NCBI GenBank assembly: GCA_029779755.1
Contig: JAKOZZ010000141.1
Coordinates: 1 to 55,109 of the forward strand
From: Pseudomonadota bacterium
Lineage (GTDB): Bacteria > Pseudomonadota > Gammaproteobacteria > Burkholderiales > Burkholderiaceae_E
Direction of reading: 5' to 3'
Length of the DNA stretch: 55,109 bases
In this document: piece after piece, positions 48,341 to 55,109 of the stretch
Position numbering within the stretch: position 1 is the stretch's first letter
How the letters are laid out: each line of letters starts with the position of its first letter
The notes under the pieces: model-generated
The model's database searches: none
What the model saw: only the letters and a program-made list of their open reading frames with translations
Told to the model about the DNA's origin: nothing
Position numbers and translations under genes: made by a program

Positions 48341-49471
48341 TCAGTAGGCGTTGAGTGTGGCGTGCCGATCGGCGTGGAAGTGCGCATCGCCGAGCAGTTC
48401 CTGCGCGACGCGCGCCCGCTTCATGAACAGGCCGATGTCGAACTGGTCGGTCATGCCCATGCCGCCGTGCATCTGCACGCCTTCCTGCACCGCACGGTTG
48501 GCGGTGGTGCACGCCCGCGCCTTCGCGGCCGACACGATGTCGCGCGCCTTCACCGGATCCTCGTCGACCGCCTGCAGCGCGCGGATCACGATCGCGCGGG
48601 TCATCTCGATGTCGCAGAAGAGTTCCGACGCGCGGTGCTGCAGCGCCTGGAACTCGCCGATGATGCGGCCGAACTGCCGGCGCTCCTTCAGGTAGGTGAG
48701 CGTGCGCGCGAACACCTCGTCGGCGATGCCCAGCAGCTCGCTCGCCAGCACCGCGCGGCCCGTGTCGAGCACCGCCTCGAGCAGGGCGGCACCGCCTTCG
48801 ACACTGCCGAGCAGCGCGTCGGCGCCGACCTGCACGTTCGTCAGCCGCACGCGCGCCGCGTTGTGCGCATCGACCATCACCGTGCGTTCGATCGCCACCC
48901 CCGGCGCCCGGGCGTCGACGACGAACAGCGCGACCGGGTCGCCGTCGGCGGCCACGCGCGCGGCGACGATCAGGCGGTCGGCGACGTGGCCGTCGACGAC
49001 CAGCGTCTTGGCGCCGTCGATGCGGAAGCCGGCGCCGTCCCGCACGGCCTTCGTGGCGATCGCGCCCGGGCGGTGCTTGACGCCCTCGTCGATCGCCAGC
49101 GCCACCACCAGCTCGGCGGCGGCGATCTTCGGCAGCATCGCCGCCTGCTGCGCCGCGCTGCCGCCACGGCGGATCGCGGCCGCGGCCAGCACGGCGGTCG
49201 ACAGGAAGGGCGACGGCGCCAGCGTGCGGCCGAGCTCCTCGGCGATCACGCCCGCCTCGACCACGCCCAGGCCGCTGCCGCCCTGCCCTTCGGGCACGAG
49301 GATCCCGCTGAAGCCCATCTCGGCGAACTTCTTCCACAGGTCGCGGCTGAAGCCGGTGTCGTCGCGGCCGTCGCGCAATGCACGCAGGTGCGCGACCGGC
49401 GCGCTTTCGGAGATGAACGCGCGTGCGCTGTCCTGCAGCATGCGCTGTTCGTCGTTCAGTACGAGTGCCAT
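48341..49471 (-). CDS. acyl-CoA dehydrogenase, small-type subunit, set B
   Basis: A 376-residue FAD enzyme starting M-A-L-V-L-N-D-E-Q-R-M-L-Q-D-S-A-R-A-F. It has F-S-G-I-L-V-P-E-G-Q-G-G-S-G-L-G, an Ala-rich beta domain, Y-L-K-E-R-R-Q-F-G-R-I-I-G-E-F-Q-A-L-Q-H-R and V-Q-M-H-G-G-M-G-M-T-D-Q-F-D-I-G-L-F-M-K-R. It is of the same size and type as the small subunit of set A. It lies 13 bases downstream of the larger dehydrogenase gene, in the reverse order to set A. The two probably form a heteromeric enzyme. Confidence 0.9.
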   Translation of the reverse strand: MALVLNDEQRMLQDSARAFISESAPVAHLRALRDGRDDTGFSRDLWKKFAEMGFSGILVPEGQGGSGLGVVEAGVIAEELGRTLAPSPFLSTAVLAAAAIRRGGSAAQQAAMLPKIAAAELVVALAIDEGVKHRPGAIATKAVRDGAGFRIDGAKTLVVDGHVADRLIVAARVAADGDPVALFVVDARAPGVAIERTVMVDAHNAARVRLTNVQVGADALLGSVEGGAALLEAVLDTGRAVLASELLGIADEVFARTLTYLKERRQFGRIIGEFQALQHRASELFCDIEMTRAIVIRALQAVDEDPVKARDIVSAAKARACTTANRAVQEGVQMHGGMGMTDQFDIGLFMKRARVAQELLGDAHFHADRHATLNAY

Positions 49472-49484
49472 GTCGTGGTTCCCT

Positions 49485-50669
49485 TCAGGCGCCGGGCAGG
49501 CCGAGGATGCGTTTGGAGACGATGTTGAGCTGGACCTCGCTGGTGCCGCCCTCGATCGAGTTCGCCTTGGTGCGCAGCCATGCGCGTGCCAGCGCCCCCT
49601 CGTCGGAGCGCGCGCCTTCCCACTCGAGGGCGTCGGCGCCGCCCGCCGCCATCAGCAGCTCGTAGCGGCGCTTGTTGAGCTCGGCGCCGTAGTACTTGAG
49701 CGCCGAGGACATCGCCGGATCGCCCTCGCCGCGGCGCGCACGGTCGCCCGAGCGCTGCAGCAGCGCCCGGAACGCCATCTCGTCGATCTCGAAGCTGGCG
49801 ATCTGCGCGCGCAGCCCGGGATCGTCGAGACGCCCGCGCGCGTCGGTGCCGATCGCGTCGCGTGCGGTCGCGCCCACGCTCTTGCCCGGCGCGCGGTCGC
49901 CGATGCTGCTGATCATCTCGCGCTCGTGCGTGAGCAGGTACTTGGCGATCTCCCAGCCCTTGTTCTTTTCGCCGACGAGGTTCGCCGCCGGCACCTTGAC
50001 GTCGTCGAAGAAGGTCTCGCAGAACGGCGACTTGCCGGAGATCAGCGTGATCGGGCGCGTGGACACGCCCGGCGACGCCATGTCGAACAGCAGGAAGCTG
50101 ATGCCTTCGTGCTTCTTCGCGGCCGGGTCGGTGCGCACCAGGCAGAAGATCCAGTCGGCCTTGTCCGCATACGAGGTCCAGATCTTCTGGCCGTTCACGA
50201 GGAAGTGGTCGCCGCGGTCTTCGGCGCGGGTGGCCAGCGAGGCGAGGTCGGAGCCGGAGTTGGGCTCCGAGTAGCCCTGGCACCAGCGGATCTCGCCGCG
50301 TGCGATCTTCGGCAGGTGCTCGAGCTTCTGCGCCTCGGAGCCGTACTTCAGCAGCGCGGGCCCGAGCATCCAGATGCCGAAGCTGTCCAGCGGCGAACGG
50401 CAGCGCAGCGCCGCCATCTCCTGGCGCAGCACCAGCGCCTCCTCCTTGGACAGTCCGGCGCCGCCATAGGCCCTGGGCCAGGTGGGCACCGTCCAGCCGC
50501 GCTCGGCCATGCGCTGCATCCACACGCGCTGCGCTTCACTGCTGAAGGTGGGGCGACGCCCGCCCCAGCAGCGGTCCTCGTCGGTCAGGGCCGGCGTGCG
50601 CATCTCCGGCGGGCAGTTCGCCTCGAGCCAGGCGTGCGTCTGCGCCCGGAACGTGTCCAGTGTCGTCAT
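49485..50669 (-). CDS. acyl-CoA dehydrogenase, large-type subunit, set B
   Basis: A 394-residue FAD enzyme. It has W-L-E-A-N-C-P-P-E-M-R-T-P, W-P-R-A-Y-G-G-A-G-L-S-K-E-E-A and W-C-Q-G-Y-S-E-P-N-S-G-S-D-L-A-S-L (FAD/substrate stretch). V-N-G-Q-K-I-W-T-S-Y-A-D follows, and the C-terminal E-G-G-T-S-E-V-Q-L-N-I-V-S-K-R-I-L-G-L-P. ATG 50669 (M-T-T-L-D-T-F) follows GGAGACC; ATG 50681 and a longer frame to 50765 are less likely. It is the first gene of the set B operon on the minus strand, with 304 bases to the divergent hydrolase. Confidence 0.9.
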   Translation of the reverse strand: MTTLDTFRAQTHAWLEANCPPEMRTPALTDEDRCWGGRRPTFSSEAQRVWMQRMAERGWTVPTWPRAYGGAGLSKEEALVLRQEMAALRCRSPLDSFGIWMLGPALLKYGSEAQKLEHLPKIARGEIRWCQGYSEPNSGSDLASLATRAEDRGDHFLVNGQKIWTSYADKADWIFCLVRTDPAAKKHEGISFLLFDMASPGVSTRPITLISGKSPFCETFFDDVKVPAANLVGEKNKGWEIAKYLLTHEREMISSIGDRAPGKSVGATARDAIGTDARGRLDDPGLRAQIASFEIDEMAFRALLQRSGDRARRGEGDPAMSSALKYYGAELNKRRYELLMAAGGADALEWEGARSDEGALARAWLRTKANSIEGGTSEVQLNIVSKRILGLPGA

Positions 50670-50973
50670 TGCGGTCTCCATGGGATGAAGCACCCTGCCC
50701 TGCGCGGTCGGCGCATGCACCGCGCGCGCATCGTGCACGCCGTGCGCATTGGGCGCGCCGTGCACACGGAGCGCGCGGGCGCGCGCACGCGCGTCGCCGA
50801 CGGCCTCGGCAGGCAGGTGGGAACGGTCTCCTCGCTGCGGTCCGACGGATGCGTCGGGCCGGTTGCATCGTGCGTAACCATCTTTCCAAGACCATCGCTG
50901 GGGTACGATAAGTCTTTACGGCGTATGGTTTTTTTCTACCTCGGCAACATACCAGAGTTCGCGAAGCAGTTCC
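50670..50973. other. gene-free divergent promoter region
   Basis: A 304-base gap between set B and the alpha/beta hydrolase gene. The left part (50690-50830) is alternating CG-rich sequence (GCGCGC runs) with no coding signal. The right part (50870-50960) is markedly A/T-richer than its surroundings and holds TTCCAA and GATAAG with 17-base spacing near 50883-50911 as a weak plus-strand promoter, and a T7 run around 50930. No convincing palindrome was seen. Confidence 0.4.
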
Positions 50974-52023
50974 ATGCACCCCGATTCCGCAGCAGGTCAG
51001 CCCCGCCCGTCCCCAGCCCGCGAGGCCGCCGCGGGTGCGCACGCCCCGGCCGGCGCGCACGCACCGGACACCACGGCCGCGACGCCCGTCGCGGCGCCGG
51101 CGCCGCTGGCCCGCTTCGCGGGGGCCCGCCCCCCCGCGCCGCGCTGGTACGCCGACGCGATCGCGCAGACGCCCCAGCGCACCTTCCATACCGTCCACGG
51201 CGCCCGCATCGAGACGCTCACCTGGGGCCGCATCGGCGACCCCGGCCTGCTGCTGCTGCACGGCAACGGCGCGCACGCGGACTGGTGGAGCTTCATCGCG
51301 CCGATGCTCGCCGACGGTCACCGGGTCACGGCGATGTCGTGGTCGGGCATGGGCGGGTCCGACTGGCGCAGCCGCTATTCGATGGAGCTGCACGTCGACG
51401 AGGCGTTCACCGTCGCCCGCGAGAGCGGGCTGTTCGAGGCACGGCGCCGCCCGGTCTTCATCGGCCACTCGTTCGGCGGCTTCCCGACGATCGCGTGCGC
51501 GGCCCGGCACGGGCAGCGACTGCACGCCGCGATCGCGATCGACTCGCCGCTGTTCACCCGCGAGCAGCGCGCCGCCCGGCATGCGAAGCGCGGTCCGCCC
51601 CGGCCTCCGCATCCGTCACGCATCTACCCCAGCCTGGAAGCGGCACTGGCGCGGTTCCGCTTCATGCCGCCGCAGGACTGCGAGAACCTGTTCCTGGTGG
51701 ATCACATCGCCCGGGGCTCGATCAAGGAGGTGCGCAACGACGACGGCACCCCCGGGTGGACGTGGCGCTTCGATCCGTTCCTGTGGCGCGACTACGAGCG
51801 CGGCGACAGCGTGGCCGAGCTGGCCGGCGCACGCTGCCCGTTCGGTCTCGTCCGGGGCGCGCGCTCGGCGCTGGTGCGGCCGTCGGTGTTCGCCTTCGCG
51901 CGCAGCGTCGCACCGCCGGGCTCGCCGGCGATCGAGGTGCCCGACGCCGACCACCACGTGATGGCCGACCAGCCGCTGGCGCTGGTGGCCGCGCTGCGCG
52001 GTCTGCTGGCGGCCTGGCCCTGA
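50974..52023 (+). CDS. alpha/beta hydrolase with Ala/Pro-rich N-terminus
   Basis: A 349-residue serine hydrolase. Oxyanion motif L-L-L-H-G-N-G-A-H-A-D-W-W (93-105); S-W-S-G-M-G-G-S-D-W; nucleophile G-H-S-F-G-G at 164-169 with Ser166; acid-histidine region E-V-P-D-A-D-H-H-V-M. The first 55 residues are almost only Ala, Pro, Gly and His, so translation may start later or the segment is a disordered tail. Homologues with H-G-N-G-A-H-A-D-W-W include epoxide-hydrolase-like and ester hydrolases of catabolic operons. It is divergent from set B and may release acids for it. The stop is seven bases from the convergent GGDEF-EAL gene. Confidence 0.87.
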   Translation: MHPDSAAGQPRPSPAREAAAGAHAPAGAHAPDTTAATPVAAPAPLARFAGARPPAPRWYADAIAQTPQRTFHTVHGARIETLTWGRIGDPGLLLLHGNGAHADWWSFIAPMLADGHRVTAMSWSGMGGSDWRSRYSMELHVDEAFTVARESGLFEARRRPVFIGHSFGGFPTIACAARHGQRLHAAIAIDSPLFTREQRAARHAKRGPPRPPHPSRIYPSLEAALARFRFMPPQDCENLFLVDHIARGSIKEVRNDDGTPGWTWRFDPFLWRDYERGDSVAELAGARCPFGLVRGARSALVRPSVFAFARSVAPPGSPAIEVPDADHHVMADQPLALVAALRGLLAAWP

Positions 52024-52030
52024 CCTGCGC

Positions 52031-53431
52031 TCAGCGCGACTGACGCGCCAGCAGTTCGGCGAAGCGGTCGGCGGGTACCGGCGCGCTGAACAGGAAGCCC
52101 TGCATCTGGTCGCAGTCGTGCGCACGCAGGAAGGCCTTCTGCGCATCGGTCTCGACGCCCTCGGCAACCACCGTCAGGCGCATCGCCTTGCCCATCGCGA
52201 TGATCGCGCCCGCGATGCCGCGATCCTCGGCGCTGCCGGGGATGTCGCTGATGAACGAGCGGTCCACCTTCAGCGTGTCGATCGGGAAGCGCTTGAGCTG
52301 CGCGAACGACGAGTATCCGGTGCCGAAGTCGTCGATCGCCAGGTGCACGCCGAGGCGCTTGATCGCCCCCAGCACGCGTGCGGCGCGCGGCGCGTCCCGC
52401 ACCACCATCGCCTCGGTGAGCTCGAGCTCGAGCATGGACGGATCCAGGCGCGTGCTGGCAAGCGTGCCGGCCAGGTCGGCGAGCAGCTCGTCGTCGGCGA
52501 ACTGTCGCGTCGACAGGTTCACCGCCATGCGCAGCGGCGGCAGGCCCTGGCGCTGCCAGGCGACGCTCTGCATGCAGGCGGCGCGCAGGGCCCAGCGGCC
52601 GATCGGCAGGATCAGGCCGTTCTCCTCGGCGATGGGGATGAACTCCGTGGGGGCCACCGGGCCGAAGGCCGCGCTGTCCCAGCGCAGCAGCGCCTCCACG
52701 CCGCAGATGCGTCCGCTCGCGAGGTCGACCTTCGCCTGGTAGTGCAGCGCCAGTTCGTCGCGCTCGAGGGCATCGCGCAGGCCGGTCTGCAGGCGCAGGC
52801 GGCGCCCCGGCACGGGGCGGGCCTCGCGACGGTGGAAGCGCAGCGCGTTGCCGCCGTCCTCCTTGGCCTGGTGCATGGCGACGTCGGCCGCCCCCATCAG
52901 GCCCGCACCGTCGAGCGCATCGTCGGGAAACATGCCGATGCCGACGCTGGCCGTGACCCGGCATTCGTGGGCATGGACCACGGCCATGGGCTCGAGCGCG
53001 GCCTGCAGGCGGCGCGCGAGCGCTGCGGCATCGTCGCGCCGTCCGGCACCGCCGGCCAGCACGGCGAACTCGTCGCCGCCGGTACGCGCCACCACGTCGG
53101 AGACCCCGGCGCAGCGCTGCAGACGGCGCGCCACCTCGGCGAGCAGCGCATCGCCCGCGTCGTGACCGAGGGCCTCGTTCACCAGCCGGAACCGGTCGAG
53201 GCCCACGAACAGCACGGCAAACCCCGTGCCGCAGGCGCGCGACGTGCCGACCATGTCGCCGAGGATGCGGCGGAACATCGCCCGGTCGGGCAGGCCGGTC
53301 AGGGAATCGCGCGACGCGGGGTAGCGGCCGCGCGGACGGCCCTCGGACGCGGCGGAGAAGCGCCGGCTGCGAAGACGCGGCGTGTCGTCGGCATCGATCG
53401 ATGCGGCATCGGGATCAACAAACGTGTCCAT
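52031..53431 (-). CDS. diguanylate cyclase/phosphodiesterase (GGDEF-EAL)
   Basis: A 466-residue c-di-GMP protein. GGDEF domain (about 40-200) with S-L-T-G-L-P-D-R and intact GGDEF at 118-122. The residues at the inhibitory I-site position read G-V-S-D (109-112) instead of R-x-x-D, so product inhibition is probably lost. EAL domain (about 215-466) with E-A-L-L-R-W (246-251), N-L-S-x-R-Q-F, E-L-T-E, D-D-F-G-T-G-Y-S-S and V-A-E-G-V-E-T, all the catalytic marks. There are no sensor or transmembrane domains, only a polar 40-residue N-terminus. ATG 53431 follows GGAGCACG; a TTG at 53488 is less likely. Confidence 0.92.
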   Translation of the reverse strand: MDTFVDPDAASIDADDTPRLRSRRFSAASEGRPRGRYPASRDSLTGLPDRAMFRRILGDMVGTSRACGTGFAVLFVGLDRFRLVNEALGHDAGDALLAEVARRLQRCAGVSDVVARTGGDEFAVLAGGAGRRDDAAALARRLQAALEPMAVVHAHECRVTASVGIGMFPDDALDGAGLMGAADVAMHQAKEDGGNALRFHRREARPVPGRRLRLQTGLRDALERDELALHYQAKVDLASGRICGVEALLRWDSAAFGPVAPTEFIPIAEENGLILPIGRWALRAACMQSVAWQRQGLPPLRMAVNLSTRQFADDELLADLAGTLASTRLDPSMLELELTEAMVVRDAPRAARVLGAIKRLGVHLAIDDFGTGYSSFAQLKRFPIDTLKVDRSFISDIPGSAEDRGIAGAIIAMGKAMRLTVVAEGVETDAQKAFLRAHDCDQMQGFLFSAPVPADRFAELLARQSR

Positions 53432-53619
53432 CGTGCTCCGGCGCACCTGGCGCACCAGCCGGGAGAACCCGGTCCGCGCGCCCTGCAACGCCGCCTGGAG
53501 TCCATGCGGACGACCAGTCTGCCGTGCCGCGACGCCGTCCGATGCGCGGAACAGCGCCCCTGCGCGACGGCATTAGCGCGGATGTGCGCCGCGCATGCGC
53601 TGCGCGTGCGTCGCGCGCG

Positions 53620-54468
53620 TCAGGTTCCGCCGCCGGCCGCGGCGCGGGCGCGCTTCACGTCGGTGGCTTCCCACACCATGCGCCTGCCGCGCGGCTGGCC
53701 GAGCAGCTCGATCGGATCGTGGTTGTCGATGTGGCCGAACTGGCCGCGGTAGACGCTGTAGCCGCACAGCTCCTGCAGCCGGCGCGGGAAGCGCGCCGCG
53801 GTCTCGCGCGGCACGCCGAGCTGGAAGTTCTCCTGCTGGCGCATCCAGCCCGCGCAGTACGAACACGAGAACGCATAGCGGCGCGCGTCGGAGCGGTTCT
53901 CGCCGGCGCCGTGCCACAGCGCGCTGTCGAACAGCATCACGCTGCCGGCCGGCATCGTCGCGGGTTGCGCCGGGTACGCCCTGCCGTACTCGGGCGCGCG
54001 GTCGTAGCGATGACTGCCGGGCACGATCAGCGTGCCGCCGTTCTCCTCGGTGAAGTCGGTCAGCGCCCAGATCGCGTTGACGACGATGGGCACGTGCGGG
54101 CGCGGCAGCGGAATGAGCTGCGTGTCCTCGTGCAGCGGCTGGGCCGGCTGGCCCGGACCGAGGATCAGCGAGCAGAACGAATGCAGCAGCAGCTCGCGGT
54201 CGAGGATGCGCTCGGCCACCGCGAGCACGTCGGGCTGCAGCGGCACCTGCCAGAAGCGCTCGTCGTGGGTGAGCAGGTTGTTGATCCGGATCGTGCGGTG
54301 GCCCTCGAACGAGGTCTTCGCATAGCCGAACCCCTTGTCGCGCTCCAGGCGGTCGAGCGCCCCGACCAGGGACGCCACGATGTCGGGCGCGACGAGCCGC
54401 TCGAGCACGGTGAAGCCGTCGCGGCGGATGCGCTCGGCATGGGCATCGAACTGCGTGTCATCCAGCAT
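53620..54468 (-). CDS. phytanoyl-CoA dioxygenase (PhyH)-family protein
   Basis: A 282-residue Fe(II)/2-oxoglutarate oxygenase of PF05721. The iron triad is visible as H113-x-D115 in P-L-H-E-D-T and H187 in A-L-W-H-G-A-G-E-N-R-S, with an arginine nine residues on to hold 2-oxoglutarate. G-S-H-R-Y-D and F-T-E-E-N-G-G-T-L-I-V-P-G are typical. The family hydroxylates acyl-CoAs, amino acids or small metabolites; the nearby acyl-CoA genes suggest, but do not show, an acyl substrate. It lies between two c-di-GMP genes, 188 bases from the GGDEF-EAL start and 39 bases from the HD-GYP stop. Confidence 0.88.
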   Translation of the reverse strand: MLDDTQFDAHAERIRRDGFTVLERLVAPDIVASLVGALDRLERDKGFGYAKTSFEGHRTIRINNLLTHDERFWQVPLQPDVLAVAERILDRELLLHSFCSLILGPGQPAQPLHEDTQLIPLPRPHVPIVVNAIWALTDFTEENGGTLIVPGSHRYDRAPEYGRAYPAQPATMPAGSVMLFDSALWHGAGENRSDARRYAFSCSYCAGWMRQQENFQLGVPRETAARFPRRLQELCGYSVYRGQFGHIDNHDPIELLGQPRGRRMVWEATDVKRARAAAGGGT

Positions 54469-54507
54469 CGTCGGCCTCCTGTGGCCGACGAGTGTAGACC
54501 GGAAGCG

Positions 54508-55109
54508 TCAGGGATGGACGGCGGCCTCGGGCGCCCACAGCGCGTCGAGATCGTCGAACGCCCAGTCGGCCGGGGACTCGACCGACACGATGCGGTCGCG
54601 GCAGCCGCGCGCGCCGAGGTCGATGTCGATCGGTGCGATGCGCAGGTTGGAGCGCAGCGAGAAGAACGCACGCACGCGTGGCGTGAGCACGGTCTCGGCG
54701 TGCTGGTCGAGCACCACCGCCAGGCGTTCCGACTGCAGGCGCACCAGCGAGCCGGTCGGGTAGATGCCCACCGTGCGCACGAACGCGCGCAGCAGCTGCG
54801 CGTCGAAGTGGCCGGCCCACTGCGCCATCCGGCGCACCGACTCGTTGGGCGTCCACGCGCCCTTGTACGGCCGGTTCGAGGTGACCGCGTCGTACACGTC
54901 GCAGATCGCCCCCCAGCGGGCATGCACGCTGAGGCGGTCCAGGGTCAGGCCGAACGGGTAGCCGGTGCCGTCGACCTTCTCGTGATGGTGCAGGCACACG
55001 TCGAGCACCATCCCGGGCGTGTCGCGACCGCCGCGCAGCAGCGCGTGGCCGCGCTTCGGATGCGATTTCATGATCTCGAACTCGGCCGGCGCGAGCGCGC
55101 CAGGCTTGT
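54508..55109 (-). CDS. HD-GYP domain c-di-GMP phosphodiesterase, C-terminal part
   Basis: The gene continues beyond the right edge; about 200 codons are visible. They begin K-P-G-A-L-A-P-A-E-F-E-I-M-K-S-H-P-K-R-G and continue with the signature H-H-H-E-K-V-D-G-T-G-Y-P, then R-W-G-A-I-C-D-V-Y-D-A-V-T-S-N-R-P-Y-K. These are the middle and end of the HD-GYP metal site. The last 70 residues are a variable tail. It degrades c-di-GMP to GMP or pGpG by homology. With the GGDEF-EAL protein 1.1 kb away, this is a small c-di-GMP hub. The N-terminal (possibly regulatory) part is not visible. Confidence 0.92.
   Translation of the reverse strand, partial: KPGALAPAEFEIMKSHPKRGHALLRGGRDTPGMVLDVCLHHHEKVDGTGYPFGLTLDRLSVHARWGAICDVYDAVTSNRPYKGAWTPNESVRRMAQWAGHFDAQLLRAFVRTVGIYPTGSLVRLQSERLAVVLDQHAETVLTPRVRAFFSLRSNLRIAPIDIDLGARGCRDRIVSVESPADWAFDDLDALWAPEAAVHP

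Noticed and set aside
46331-52043. Plus-strand open frames of more than 1000 codons over the set B region
   Set aside because: They mirror the ligase and dehydrogenase genes on the minus strand, whose family motifs are complete; the plus-strand translation is low-complexity.
1-55109. tRNA, rRNA, insertion sequence, integrase or prophage genes
   Set aside because: No tRNA cloverleaf blocks, transposase or integrase motifs or flanking inverted repeats were recognised. Base composition looks uniform apart from short promoter regions.

Overview
The window is GC-rich (well over 60% G+C by eye), densely packed and without tRNA, rRNA, insertion sequence, phage or CRISPR signatures. It looks like ordinary chromosome of a betaproteobacterium, most likely order Burkholderiales. 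Pointers are the pcnB-folK-deoxynucleoside kinase cluster, a Bug-family periplasmic receptor, a TAXI/TRAP uptake system and several acyl-CoA ligase/dehydrogenase sets. I cannot name genus or family from sequence alone.

Layout. 1-3.1 kb: five plus-strand genes, each overlapping the next by four bases (HAD hydrolase end, pcnB, folK, a DUF486 membrane protein, deoxynucleoside kinase). 3.1-5.5 kb: a beta-propeller-like protein divergent from a LacI-type regulator, with a perfect 24-bp palindrome before the regulator. 5.5-8.1 kb: galE and a mannose-1-phosphate guanylyltransferase, divergent (sugar nucleotides for surface polysaccharide). 8.2-10.3 kb: phoB-phoR behind a Pho box. 10.4-11.5 kb: a two-gene chromate transporter. 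11.6-17.8 kb (minus strand): M20 peptidase; a TonB-dependent receptor behind a clear TPP (thiamine) riboswitch; a NadR-like kinase; a PnuC-family transporter; a FecR-domain protein. 17.8-23.1 kb: SUI1/YciH factor, serine hydrolase, crotonase, hisC, CsoR-family regulator, Ldh2-type dehydrogenase. 23.1-29.2 kb: pstS-pstC-pstA-pstB-phoU plus a second PhoR-like kinase, headed by two back-to-back Pho boxes. 29.3-32.3 kb: TRAP permease and TAXI receptor. 32.5-40.6 kb: flavin-reductase-like protein, TetR, Bug receptor, hydratase, MarR, acyl-CoA ligase and two acyl-CoA dehydrogenases. 40.7-46.5 kb: GMC oxidoreductase, alpha/beta hydrolase, trans-sulfuration-type PLP enzyme, cyclase-family hydrolase, lipoprotein. 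46.6-52 kb: a second ligase/two-dehydrogenase set and another hydrolase. 52-55.1 kb: GGDEF-EAL protein, PhyH-type dioxygenase, and an HD-GYP protein that runs off the right end.

How the genes work together. Phosphate: PhoB with two candidate PhoR kinases, PstSCAB uptake and PhoU signalling, with Pho boxes in front of both phoB and pstS. Thiamine: the riboswitch marks the TonB receptor as an outer-membrane thiamine-compound importer; the adjacent PnuC-type transporter and NadR-like kinase would make inner-membrane uptake and phosphate trapping. Acids and lipids: TRAP and Bug receptors would feed organic acids to CoA ligases, dehydrogenases and hydratases under TetR and MarR control.

The most interesting points are the thiamine cassette, whose aptamer overlaps the stop codon of the upstream kinase, the split Pho module with duplicated sensor kinase, two similar palindromes in front of different parts of the acyl-CoA cluster, and short direct repeats sitting on the stop codons of five minus-strand genes.
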